A DNA stretch of 33,656 nt from JAQGMV01 sp050260255. GTDB taxonomy: Bacteria > Pseudomonadota > Gammaproteobacteria > Burkholderiales > SG8-41. Location of the stretch: positions 1 through 33,656 of the forward strand of contig JBLNBW010000105.1 of assembly GCA_050260255.1 (NCBI GenBank), in the 5' to 3' direction. Both the position numbers and the translations under genes were made by a program. Below, piece by piece: positions 1 through 7,168 of this stretch (position 1 is its first letter; each line of letters begins with the position of its first letter). The notes beneath the pieces were generated by a model. The model saw nothing but the letters and a program-made list of their open reading frames with translations. It did not search any database and was not told the DNA's origin.

Positions 1-765
1 CGAACCGGGGATTTCGAGCGCGAGATCGATATGACGCTTGTGGCCGCGATCGACGATGGTGCGGCGGCGGGCGCGATCGGACCCGACCAGGAAGCGCGCG
101 ACTTCTTCGATAGGCTTTTGCGTGGCGGAAAGTCCGATGCGCTGCAATCGGCGTCCGCGGGCATGATCCAGGCGTTCCAGCGACAGCGCGAGATGCGCTC
201 CGCGGCGCGACTCCAGCACGGCATGGATCTCGTCGACGATGACCACGCGCGCAGTCTTCAGCATGTCACGCGACTTTCCCGCCGTGAGCAGCAGATAAAG
301 GGATTCGGGAGTCGTCACGAGGATGTGCGGCGGCGTGCGCAGCATGGCGGCGCGCTCGCCAGTCGGCGTATCGCCGCTGCGCACGGCAGCGGTCACACGC
401 ACCGGCGGATAGCCCATCTCCTCGGCGATGCGCCGAATCGCGCGCCGCGGCTCCGCGAGGTTCTTGTGGATGTCGGCCGACAAGGCTTTGAGCGGCGAGA
501 CATAGATGACGCGCACTTCGTCGGGAAGGCCACCCGATGTCATGCCTTCGCGGAACAGCTGATCGATCGCCGTCAGGAACGCGGCCAGCGTCTTGCCCGA
601 GCCAGTCGGTGCGGCGATGAGCGTGTCGTCACCGCGTCGGATGGCGGCCCAGCCGGCCGATTGCGCTTCGGTGGGCGCAAGCACGCGCCGGGCGCCGGAG
701 TCGCCTTCGGTGAATCGGCTCTCCCACCATGCGCGCACGGCAGGATGGAAATCGTTGGGCAGCAA
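1..765 (-). CDS. Lhr-like ATP-dependent DNA helicase, N-terminal part (cut by window edge)
   Basis: This is the N-terminal 255 codons of a superfamily 2 helicase; the rest lies beyond position 1. Walker A APTGSGKT is at residues 52-59, PLKAL near 91-95, TTPES at 151-155, the Walker B box DEIH at 178-181 and motif III SAT at 213-215, followed by QKPIEEVARFLVG, which is typical of the Lhr family of large helicases (known family role: ATP-driven 3'-5' unwinding in DNA repair). The reading frame has no ATG or GTG near its start; the only usable codon before the conserved NDFHPAVRAWW segment is TTG at 765, and no good ribosome site precedes it, so the start is uncertain. The frame stays open upstream to beyond 960 without another start. 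The gene is divergent from the Xre antitoxin gene. The family call is firm; the exact subfamily is inferred because the C-terminal domains are missing. Confidence 0.85.
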   Translation of the reverse strand, partial: MLPNDFHPAVRAWWESRFTEGDSGARRVLAPTEAQSAGWAAIRRGDDTLIAAPTGSGKTLAAFLTAIDQLFREGMTSGGLPDEVRVIYVSPLKALSADIHKNLAEPRRAIRRIAEEMGYPPVRVTAAVRSGDTPTGERAAMLRTPPHILVTTPESLYLLLTAGKSRDMLKTARVVIVDEIHAVLESRRGAHLALSLERLDHARGRRLQRIGLSATQKPIEEVARFLVGSDRARRRTIVDRGHKRHIDLALEIPGS

Positions 766-987
766 GATAGTCTTCGGCGGAAGGGTAGCGGACAGACGCG
801 AGAACGTTCGATGGCAGGATAACCCGAAAGTTCTCGCGCGGGACAGCGCGGCCGGGCCGGGGACGCCGGCGCCGTGCCGTCCGACTCGTGCGCCTCGCGC
901 TGCCAGTGCGCGTCGATCGCGCTGGGCGGCGAGCGACGTTGCTCGGGGCGCGTCATAGCGGCCGCTCTCGTCGCGACCGGCTCGTCG

Positions 988-1028
988 ATTGCAATAGAAA
1001 TGTACTCGGCATATCATTGCTATAGAAA
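988..1028 (+). promoter_or_regulatory. Direct-repeat operator candidate of the Xre/RES operon
   Basis: Two 13-base direct repeats, ATTGCAATAGAAA (988-1000) and ATTGCTATAGAAA (1016-1028), match at 12 of 13 positions and start 28 bases apart. The first contains the -35 box and the second begins at the end of the -10 box of the promoter at 989-1017. Autorepression by the antitoxin is known for Xre/RES pairs; binding to these repeats is inferred. Confidence 0.55.
989..1017 (+). promoter_or_regulatory. Sigma-70-type promoter of the Xre/RES operon
   Basis: TTGCAA at 989-994 and TATCAT at 1012-1017 are separated by exactly 17 bases. Transcription would begin near 1024, about 19 bases before the ATG at 1043. 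A ribosome site AAAGG lies at 1031-1035. The stretch is visibly richer in A and T than its surroundings. Confidence 0.6.
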
Positions 1029-1042
1029 CAAAAGGCCGACAT

Positions 1043-1420
1043 ATGATCACACCCGCGCACGCGCCAGGCGTACTCAAAGCGAGAACGCTCGCCAAGGCGA
1101 CTTTGCGTGCCGCCGAATTGCTTGGTCTCACTCAGGCCGATCTCGCGCCCATACTCGGCGTGAGCCGCGCTACCGTCTCGCGCATCGCTTCCGGCGATTA
1201 CCTTCTCGCGCCCGAGCAGAAGACCTGGGAGCTCGCCGCGCTGTTCGTGCGCCTGTTTCGATCGCTCGACGCGCTCGTCGGCTCCAACGAAGCGCAGGCC
1301 CGGGCATGGCTCAACAGCGAAAACGCCGGGCTGGGCGGCATACCGCGCAAGCTCATACCGAAAGCGGAAGGCCTGGTCCGTGTGGTCCAGTATCTCGACG
1401 CCGCCCGCGGGCGCAGCTAG
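1043..1420 (+). CDS. Xre/MbcA/ParS-type antitoxin of a RES toxin
   Basis: This 125-residue protein has a helix-turn-helix at about residues 27-51 (LGLTQADLAPILGVSRATVS) and a C-terminal toxin-binding domain of the MbcA/ParS/Xre type (formerly DUF2384) at about 63-122, with the characteristic ARAWLNSENAGLGGIP segment. In this family the protein neutralises the downstream RES toxin by direct binding and represses the shared promoter. The ATG at 1043 is preceded by AAAGG seven bases upstream. The RES gene starts 77 bases after its stop on the same strand. Family and partner are clear; the DNA-binding site is only proposed. Confidence 0.9.
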   Translation: MITPAHAPGVLKARTLAKATLRAAELLGLTQADLAPILGVSRATVSRIASGDYLLAPEQKTWELAALFVRLFRSLDALVGSNEAQARAWLNSENAGLGGIPRKLIPKAEGLVRVVQYLDAARGRS

Positions 1421-1497
1421 AGCGCTCGCGTGAAGCACACCGCGTTCGCAGTCCCAGCACGCGTGGGTGCTCGCCTCCGCAAAGCGGCCACTGCTCC

Positions 1498-2232
1498 ATG
1501 CTGCAGCCGTGCAGCGCGCGTCTCATCGTGCTAGCGGCGCTTAGACTCGCCAGCGTCGATCTGTGGCGTGCGGTGGAAGCGCAGCACGTCGTCTCGACCA
1601 TGCGCCTCGTGGACACGCTCGAAGAGCAGGCGGTCCTGGAAGATATTCTCGAAGCGACCAAGCCGGAAGTGCCGGCCGCGGCGGCGAAGCTCGATTACCT
1701 GCTGTTCACGCCCTTTCGCTATCCCTCGCCGTTTGCCTCGCGATTTCGTGCGATCGGCGATCCGGGCATTTTCTATGGCGCCGAGGCGGTGCGCACCGCG
1801 TGTGCCGAGCTCGGCTACTGGCGCTGGCGGTTTCTCACCGACAGCGCAGGCCTCACGACGCTCGGCCCTGCACCGCAGACGCTGTTTCAGGCGAGCGTGA
1901 AGGCGCGCGCGATCGATCTCGAACGCAAGCCGTACGTCCGCGATGCCCGGCTGTGGCGCGATCCTTACGATTACTCGGCGTGCCAGGCGCTCGCGCGCTC
2001 GGCCCGTGCCGCGGGCGTGGGTCTCATCCGCTATGGATCGGTGCGCGACCCGCAGCCGGGACGGTGCGGTGCGGTGCTCACGCCGGAGGCTTTTTCGTCA
2101 CGGCGCCCGAAAGGGCCCACGCAGACCTGGCAGCTCACCGTCACGCAGGACTACGCGGTATGGCATCGGGTGCATGGCCGCGACGCCTTTCAGTTCGACA
2201 TGCGTGTGTGGAAAGAGGACAGCAGAAAATGA
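1498..2232 (+). CDS. RES-domain toxin
   Basis: This 244-residue protein carries a RES domain at roughly residues 22-230. Conserved landmarks are LWRAVEAQHVVSTMRLVD near the start, the arginines at 82-84, IFYGAE at 91-96, AE at 103-104 with the following GYWRWRF, and RYGSVRD around Ser181. RES toxins such as MbcT and ParT attack NAD+ or ADP-ribosylate a host enzyme; the target here is unknown. Its antitoxin is the preceding gene. The ATG at 1498 is chosen because it lies just before the domain; GTG at 1528 is an alternative, and the open frame extends further upstream without a convincing ribosome site. It ends one base before the stop of the opposing gene. Confidence 0.85.
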   Translation: MLQPCSARLIVLAALRLASVDLWRAVEAQHVVSTMRLVDTLEEQAVLEDILEATKPEVPAAAAKLDYLLFTPFRYPSPFASRFRAIGDPGIFYGAEAVRTACAELGYWRWRFLTDSAGLTTLGPAPQTLFQASVKARAIDLERKPYVRDARLWRDPYDYSACQALARSARAAGVGLIRYGSVRDPQPGRCGAVLTPEAFSSRRPKGPTQTWQLTVTQDYAVWHRVHGRDAFQFDMRVWKEDSRK

Positions 2233-2233
2233 C

Positions 2234-2632
2234 TCAGCTTTTGATCATAGTTCTAGGCGCACGCAGCTCCAGTCGCACTTCGTGCGCGTAGCGGTCGGTG
2301 GCCGCATCGCGCCACAGCTGCGTGCCTTCGTCGAGTGTGGCTATCGTTCCCGAAGGCGCTTGCAGCACGCCGCCCGCGAGCCATACTTTCTTGTACGCTG
2401 CGCAGTGGAGATCCATGCCGGTCTCCGTATCGCGAAGTGTCGCGGTCAGCGGACCTTCCACGCTCATGCGCGTAAACGCCTGGCCGCGGAACTCCCAGTG
2501 GTCCTTGCGGTACACGCCGGCCGCTTTCTGCTCATCGTCCGCATAGATCGCTCCCTGCACGATGCGCACTCGCGCAACGGGCGCCATCAATTGGTCGGGG
2601 CCGTCCCCTCCCGAAAAGCGGCAGATGAGCAT
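2234..2632 (-). CDS. Hypothetical protein, 132 residues
   Basis: I do not recognise a family. The frame has coding-like composition and a balanced mix of acidic, basic and aromatic residues, including VRIVQGAIYADDEQKAAGVY, a KDHWEFRGQAF segment and LDEGTQLWRDAATDRYAHEV. There is no signal peptide or membrane segment, so it is probably a cytoplasmic globular protein rich in beta strands. It converges on the RES gene with a one-base gap. The ATG at 2632 lacks a strong ribosome site; ATG at 2587 (MAPVARVRIVQG) is an alternative start. It shares a 220-base divergent upstream region with the OpgD-like gene. Confidence 0.6.
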   Translation of the reverse strand: MLICRFSGGDGPDQLMAPVARVRIVQGAIYADDEQKAAGVYRKDHWEFRGQAFTRMSVEGPLTATLRDTETGMDLHCAAYKKVWLAGGVLQAPSGTIATLDEGTQLWRDAATDRYAHEVRLELRAPRTMIKS

Positions 2633-2710
2633 ACCGCCGCGGCTGCAAGGTCAATGCCAGTCTGCGCCGCGTGTGACATATGCCCGCAAGACGACGTAGC
2701 GCGGCGCCCT

Positions 2711-2734
2711 GTACGTCGCCGCGCGGCGACGTAC
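2711..2734. repeat. 24-base perfect palindrome in a divergent intergenic region
   Basis: GTACGTCGCCGC (2711-2722) is followed directly by its exact reverse complement GCGGCGACGTAC (2723-2734), with no loop bases. No T-run follows on either strand, so it is not a rho-independent terminator. It sits between the divergent starts at 2632 and 2853, where a dimeric regulator could bind. Confidence 0.6.
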
Positions 2735-2852
2735 GCGTGAGCGATGGTGCAAAGCAGGCATCATCCTTGCCCCGAATGCGCCGATTTTTTCAATGGAGCG
2801 AAACCCGCGTGCACATGAACGGTCTCTCATTGCGACTTCAAGAAAAGAACAC

Positions 2853-4433
2853 ATGCTCAGACGCGACGTATTGAAATACCTCGCCGCACTCGGCGCGTAT
2901 GCTTACGCGCGCGGCGGCTTCGCCGCGACCGGCGTCAAACCGCTCGGCAAACCGCAGCCTTTCGATTACGCGCGGCTCAAGGGACACGCGCGGGCGCTCG
3001 CCAACGCGCCGTATCGCGCTCCATCGAGCACGCTGCCGCCGCCAGTCGCCAAGCTCGATTGGGATCAGTACCAGGCGATCCAGTACCGCGACGATCATGC
3101 GCTGTGGGCGCGCGACAACCGCAGGTTTCGGGTGAAGTTCTTCCATCTCGGGCTGTACTTCAAGACGCCGGTCCACATCTACACCGTGAGCGACGGCATG
3201 GCACAGGAAGTCGCCTACGACGCCGGCATGTTCAATTACGGCAAAAGCGGATTGCAGCGCGCGCACCTGCCCGAGGATCTCGGCTTCGCCGGCTTTCGCG
3301 TGCTGTTCGACACCGATCCTAAGCGCGACGTGGCGGCGTTCCTCGGCGCAAGCTACTTCCGCGCGGTCGGCGGCGAAATGCAGTACGGCATGTCGGCGCG
3401 CGGGCTTGCGGTCGATACGGCGCTCGAGCGGCCGGAAGAATTCCCCGTCTTTACCCATTACTGGATCGAGCAGCCGGCGAGCAAGTCGGCCGTGCTCACC
3501 GTGTATGCGCTGCTCGACTCGCCGAGCGTCGCCGGCGCGTACCGCTTCGACATACGACCGGCATCGACGCTGACCATGGACGTCGACGCAGCGTTGTACC
3601 CGCGCAAGCCGATCGAGCGGCTGGGCATCGCGCCGCTCACCAGCATGTATCAACACGGCGAGAACGATCGCCGTATGGCAAACGACTGGCGGCCGGAAAT
3701 ACACGATTCCGACGGCCTGTCGCTGTGGACCGGTGCGGGGGAATGGGTATGGCGCCCGCTGCTCAACCCGGAGACGCTGCGCTTTAACGCTTATGCCGAC
3801 AACAACCCGCGCGGCTTCGGGCTTCTGCAGCGCGACCGCGTGTTCGACCATTACCAGGACGACGGCGTGTTCTACGATCGTCGGCCCAGCGTCTGGGTGG
3901 AGCCGAGAGGGGAGTGGGGCAAAGGCGCGGTGCAGCTCGTCGAAATCCCGACCGCCGACGAGACGTTCGACAATATCGTGGCGTTCTGGAATCCCGCCTC
4001 CAAGCCCGAGCCTGGACAGGAGCTGCTGTACAGCTATCGGTTGCACTGGGGCTCGCGCATGCCCTTCGCATCGCCGCTTGCGCACGTGGTTGCCACGCGC
4101 ACCGGCATAGGCGGCATCATAGGACGCAAGCGCACGTACTTTTCCTGGCGCTTTGCCGTCGATTTTGCCGGCGGCGAGCTTGCCCGGCTTCCCCGGAATG
4201 CCAAGGTCGAAGCGGTGATCACGGCCTCACGCGGCGAAATCGAGATTACTTCCGCACGGCCGCTGGCGGCGGTCAACGGCTATCGGGCGATGTTCGACTT
4301 GAAGCCCAACGACGACAGCGTTGCGCCGATCAACCTGAGGCTTTATCTGCGCGCCGGCAAGGGAGCGCTCTCCGAGACGTGGATGTACCAGTGGACGCCG
4401 CCGCCACCGGAGCGGCGTAAGCCTGAAGGATGA
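2853..4433 (+). CDS. Periplasmic glucan biosynthesis protein of the OpgD/OpgG (MdoD/MdoG) family
   Basis: The 526-residue product matches the OpgG/OpgD family along its length. It begins with a twin-arginine-like signal (MLRRDVLKYLAALGAYAYA, with RRDVLK resembling the SRRxFLK motif), as OpgD does, followed by the mature domain with FDYARLKG, YQAIQYRDDHALW, FRVKFFHLGLYF and the RDRVFDHYQDDGVFYDRRPS stretch. Family proteins act in the periplasm on the beta-1,2-linked backbone of osmoregulated glucans. The ATG at 2853 is preferred over an in-frame ATG at 2793 because it places the signal at the N-terminus. The membrane glucosyltransferase gene opgH, a usual partner, is absent here. The D rather than G assignment rests on the Tat-type signal. 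It ends one base before the opposing oxygenase gene. Confidence 0.85.
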   Translation: MLRRDVLKYLAALGAYAYARGGFAATGVKPLGKPQPFDYARLKGHARALANAPYRAPSSTLPPPVAKLDWDQYQAIQYRDDHALWARDNRRFRVKFFHLGLYFKTPVHIYTVSDGMAQEVAYDAGMFNYGKSGLQRAHLPEDLGFAGFRVLFDTDPKRDVAAFLGASYFRAVGGEMQYGMSARGLAVDTALERPEEFPVFTHYWIEQPASKSAVLTVYALLDSPSVAGAYRFDIRPASTLTMDVDAALYPRKPIERLGIAPLTSMYQHGENDRRMANDWRPEIHDSDGLSLWTGAGEWVWRPLLNPETLRFNAYADNNPRGFGLLQRDRVFDHYQDDGVFYDRRPSVWVEPRGEWGKGAVQLVEIPTADETFDNIVAFWNPASKPEPGQELLYSYRLHWGSRMPFASPLAHVVATRTGIGGIIGRKRTYFSWRFAVDFAGGELARLPRNAKVEAVITASRGEIEITSARPLAAVNGYRAMFDLKPNDDSVAPINLRLYLRAGKGALSETWMYQWTPPPPERRKPEG

Positions 4434-4434
4434 T

Positions 4435-5427
4435 TTACGCGATGCGCTGCATGCGGTCGCGTATCCACTGGGAAAGCAGCCATTTCTCGCCGCGTATCGG
4501 GGCGAGCCCGGCGTGCAGCGTCTTGGTATTGCCGCTGCCGTCGGGCAGCAGGTTGTCGAAGAACAGCGCCTCGCCGGCCCGTCCGCGGAATTTCACACCG
4601 GCCTTGGGAAAATCGGTCTCGCCGCCTTCGTAGTCGTCGTTGAGATAGACGAGGCAGGTCTTCACGCGCTGCCCTTTCACCGCGATGAGATCCTTGTAAT
4701 TCGGCAGATCGGGGTGGAAGTAGTCGATGTGATAGGTGTAGCGCTCGCCGACCGAGTAATGCAGCACTTCGAACGGCTCGAGCGCACCCATGGCGACGTT
4801 CGCGGCGCGCGCGATGCGCGCACGGACGAGCTGTATCAGCAGATCGGTCTCGATCAGCGAGAACGGCGTGCAGGTGTTCGTGCGCATGGGGTCTTCCTTG
4901 AGTACGCCCAGGCGGTAGTCGTGGACCTGCGCGCGCTTGAGCCGCGGCGCGGCGCGGTCACGGAAATAGCGGCACAGCGCCGGCGTCAGAAATCCGGGAT
5001 AGCGCACCATGCGGGGAGCGTCGGAGATGACCGAGCCGCGGGCGGTGCCGATCCAGGCTGCCGCGCGCGTCGCGTCCGGTATGCCCGTGTCGTGCAGTAT
5101 GTCGAGCAGCATTTTCGAAGGCGCGTGGTTCAGGGCCGCTGCGCGACCGATGGCCTCGTATGCATCGTCCCAGCTCTGCGGCCGGCCTACGCCGGCTGCC
5201 GCAAGCACGGCTAAATAACTCCACGCTTCAGCGTCGCCCTGCCGCGCCGCTTCGGCAAGCAGCGCATGCCCGTCGACGGGCGAGTAAGGCGCTTCGCGTC
5301 CTACGACGAGACGGGCGCCCAGGGCCGTGATCGCAGCCGGATTTCCTGCATAAGTTTTGCGGACCAGCGCCTGGAATTCGGCATCGGGCGCGGCGGGACC
5401 ATCGATGCTGGCAGTTAGCGAGTTCAA
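4435..5427 (-). CDS. Prolyl-4-hydroxylase-like 2OG-Fe(II) oxygenase with helical-repeat N-terminus
   Basis: The C-terminal half is a prolyl-4-hydroxylase-type double-stranded beta-helix. The iron ligands are His233 and Asp235 in YHIDYFHPD and His305 in TLHAGLAP; Lys315 in GEKW would bind 2-oxoglutarate. The N-terminal 130 residues are alanine-rich helices resembling Sel1/TPR repeats (HALLAEAARQGDAEAWSYLA), likely for binding a protein partner. The start is taken as TTG at 5427 because GGAGGA lies five bases upstream; an in-frame ATG at 5463 would add an Arg-rich dozen residues without a better ribosome site. From TTG the protein has 330 residues. Hydroxylation of a prolyl or other residue in a protein is inferred; the substrate is unknown. 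Confidence 0.85.
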   Translation of the reverse strand: MNSLTASIDGPAAPDAEFQALVRKTYAGNPAAITALGARLVVGREAPYSPVDGHALLAEAARQGDAEAWSYLAVLAAAGVGRPQSWDDAYEAIGRAAALNHAPSKMLLDILHDTGIPDATRAAAWIGTARGSVISDAPRMVRYPGFLTPALCRYFRDRAAPRLKRAQVHDYRLGVLKEDPMRTNTCTPFSLIETDLLIQLVRARIARAANVAMGALEPFEVLHYSVGERYTYHIDYFHPDLPNYKDLIAVKGQRVKTCLVYLNDDYEGGETDFPKAGVKFRGRAGEALFFDNLLPDGSGNTKTLHAGLAPIRGEKWLLSQWIRDRMQRIA

Positions 5428-5549
5428 CGCTCTCCTCCGTGCGCGGATTCTTGTATGAATCACCCCGGCAGACGACGCCGGGTATTTTTCGCGTGCGACG
5501 CATTCTACGGGCTTTGTAAGTTTGACGTAAGCTTGGAATGCCGTGCGGT

Positions 5550-5582
5550 AAAAATGATCTCCCGCGCCGGTGTGCGCGCGGG
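5550..5582 (-). terminator. Rho-independent terminator after the aldolase gene
   Basis: On the minus strand a seven-base stem (CCCGCGC with GCGCGGG, plus-strand arms 5561-5567 and 5576-5582, eight-base loop) is followed seven bases later by a run of five T. It lies 22 bases past the aldolase stop. Confidence 0.6.
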
Positions 5583-5604
5583 AACGTCGAGCGGAGGCTT
5601 GCAG

Positions 5605-6390
5605 CTAGATCTTCAGCGCGTGCAGAAAGTCGGCGCGCTCCCGGGCGCCTGCCATGAGGAAGCCCAGGTCGCCGCCGCTCAATATGAAACGCATGCCCAT
5701 GTCTATGTAACGCGCCATGAGCTTGGGCTCGTAGACTCCGCCCATGCCCGGATGCACGCCGCGCTTGCGGCACGCGGCGATAACGCTGCGATAGGCGTCC
5801 TCGACGCGCGGATCGGCGAACTGTCCCGGGATGCCCATTTCCGCGCACAGGTCGTTGGTGCCGATGAGCAGCACGTCGATGCCCGGGACCGCTGCAATGG
5901 CGTCGGCCTGCGCGATGGCCGCCGGTGTTTCAAGCATGACGATCACCAGCGTCTCGTGGTTCGCGGCGGCCGTCGATTCGCCTACCGGCACGCTGCGATA
6001 TGCGAATTGAGGCAGCGCGCCCATGACCGAGCGATGCCCCAGGGGTGGGTACTTGCAATGGGCGACAACGCGCCGCGCTTCCTCCACCGTGTCGACGTGC
6101 GGCACCACGACGCCTTGTGCGCCGGCGTCGAGCACACGTGAAGCATGGTAGTGCTCCTTGCCCGGCACGCGCACGATCGGCGTGACACCGACGGGTAGCG
6201 CTGCCATGGCGATCTGCGCGGCCGTGTCGAGATCCATGGAATTGTGTTCCATGTCGATGAACAGCCAGTCGTAACCGCAGGTCCTCGCGATGGCTGCAAT
6301 GTCGACGGAGCGTGCGAGCCGCACGCCCATGCCGATGGCAAGCCGCCCTGCGGCGAGCTGGCGTTTGGTGTGATTCGGGTAAATGTTCAT
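5605..6390 (-). CDS. HpcH/HpaI family aldolase
   Basis: The 261-residue protein belongs to the HpcH/HpaI class II aldolases, which use a divalent metal to split 4-hydroxy-2-oxo acids into pyruvate (or oxaloacetate) and an aldehyde. Family landmarks fall at the expected spacing: Glu48-His49 in FIDMEHNSMD, Arg74 in PIVRVPG, Glu154 in VMLETPAAI and Asp180 in LIGTNDL; the GAQGVVVPHVDT strand is also typical. The ATG at 6390 has AGAGGA upstream and gives a family-normal length; an in-frame upstream ATG at 6435 has no merit. It stands alone with its own terminator. Whether it serves aromatic degradation (HpaI role) or deoxy-sugar acid breakdown cannot be decided. Confidence 0.88.
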   Translation of the reverse strand: MNIYPNHTKRQLAAGRLAIGMGVRLARSVDIAAIARTCGYDWLFIDMEHNSMDLDTAAQIAMAALPVGVTPIVRVPGKEHYHASRVLDAGAQGVVVPHVDTVEEARRVVAHCKYPPLGHRSVMGALPQFAYRSVPVGESTAAANHETLVIVMLETPAAIAQADAIAAVPGIDVLLIGTNDLCAEMGIPGQFADPRVEDAYRSVIAACRKRGVHPGMGGVYEPKLMARYIDMGMRFILSGGDLGFLMAGARERADFLHALKI

Positions 6391-6472
6391 GGGTGCCCGA
6401 TCCTCTTCCGTATGCGGGCACGATACACCAGCCAAGGCTCGTCACGAAGCGGAATCGCCGGGCTGCTGCAGT

Positions 6473-6766
6473 CTATGCTATGGCGGTCACATGATACGGC
6501 TGTTGGAAATCGAAGCCGTGGAGGCGCGCGTCGGCAACACATTCGTCGAAGGTGAGGAAGCAGCGGCCGAGCTGCGCCATATCGAAGGCGCCGCGGGACC
6601 AGTACCAGCATGCGCCTCGGCCCTCGCCCGGATGGAGCATGAACACCCAGACCGCTAGGCGACCGCAGCGTCGCCGGCAGTCGCCAGTGCGATGTTGCGA
6701 CGGTGTCGCAAGTGGGCGTCCGGCATCCAGCAGGCCGGCGTGTGGTGCACGCGCAGAGCGGGGCAT
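6473..6766 (-). CDS. Small hypothetical protein
   Basis: The last 57 residues (from about 6646) read like real protein, with GC-rich third positions and a compact aromatic segment (HPGEGRGACWYWSRGAF, then FLTFDECVADARLHGFDF). I cannot assign a family. The start is uncertain. ATG at 6766 has AAGGA nine bases upstream but adds an Arg/Pro-rich stretch of doubtful quality; GTG at 6646 or ATG at 6640 would give a 55-57 residue protein beginning at the conserved-looking part, without a visible ribosome site. It is upstream of, and co-directional with, the aldolase gene, 82 bases away. Confidence 0.45.
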   Translation of the reverse strand: MPRSARAPHAGLLDAGRPLATPSQHRTGDCRRRCGRLAVWVFMLHPGEGRGACWYWSRGAFDMAQLGRCFLTFDECVADARLHGFDFQQPYHVTAIA

Positions 6767-6786
6767 GGAAGCGATTCCTTCATCAT

Positions 6787-6822
6787 CGCGCGGCGACGAG
6801 ACTCGTGTCGTCGCATCGCGCG
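6787..6822 (-). repeat. 13-base-pair stem-loop with a two-base bulge
   Basis: Arms CGCGCG+GCGACGA (6787-6799) and TCGTCGC+AT+CGCGCG (6808-6822) pair with only the AT at 6815-6816 unpaired; the loop is eight bases. On the minus strand it ends just before ATGATGAAGGA, which contains the ribosome site proposed for the small gene at 6473-6766, so it could shape that gene's leader. Confidence 0.5.
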
Positions 6823-7097
6823 CGGTGGTAGGTAGCAAGCGGTGTGCCGCGCGTTTCTGGCACACGAGGTGCTTCCATTGCGGCCGGAGCGTTGCGCCTT
6901 GGGCGTGCCGCTCTGCCCGGCTGATTGGGACAACGAGGCCTTAGCGGCCGGGCTTCCCCTCCCTTCGTCGATGTCCCTCTCTGCAAGCAGTCCCGTCCGT
7001 CATATCGACTGACGGCGCGGTCGCGATGCACGTGCCGTTACACTCGTACGGTGACGCTCGCATGCCATTGTCACTTGCCGGAGACATCGTTACAGCA

Positions 7098-7122
7098 GAA
7101 AAGACGCCGCTGGCGCGGCTTT
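7098..7122 (-). terminator. Probable terminator after the CoA-transferase/TauD pair
   Basis: On the minus strand GCCGC-loop GCCA-GCGGC (7106-7119) is followed by GTCTTTTCTG. The stem is short but stable, and it lies about 50 bases past the oxygenase stop. Confidence 0.4.
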
Positions 7123-7168
7123 CATGGGGAGAAGACGCGTGTCGCTGAAGGCCGTCAACGCATGCGAC

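Larger units (their letters stand above)
6767..7168. other. Gene-free stretch with a large stem-loop and a terminator
   Basis: No convincing coding frame is present on either strand. The stretch holds the bulged stem-loop at 6787-6822 and, near its other end, the terminator at 7098-7122. The composition is GC-rich without tRNA-like cloverleaf segments. Confidence 0.5.

Noticed and set aside
31..822. Plus-strand open frame of 263 codons at the left end.
   Set aside because: It is the antisense of the Lhr helicase, whose minus-strand frame carries all helicase motifs.
5464..5489. Six-base stem (CCCGGC/GCCGGG) followed by five T on the plus strand, terminator-like.
   Set aside because: No plus-strand gene ends there; it lies just upstream of the minus-strand oxygenase start, so a terminator role is not supported.
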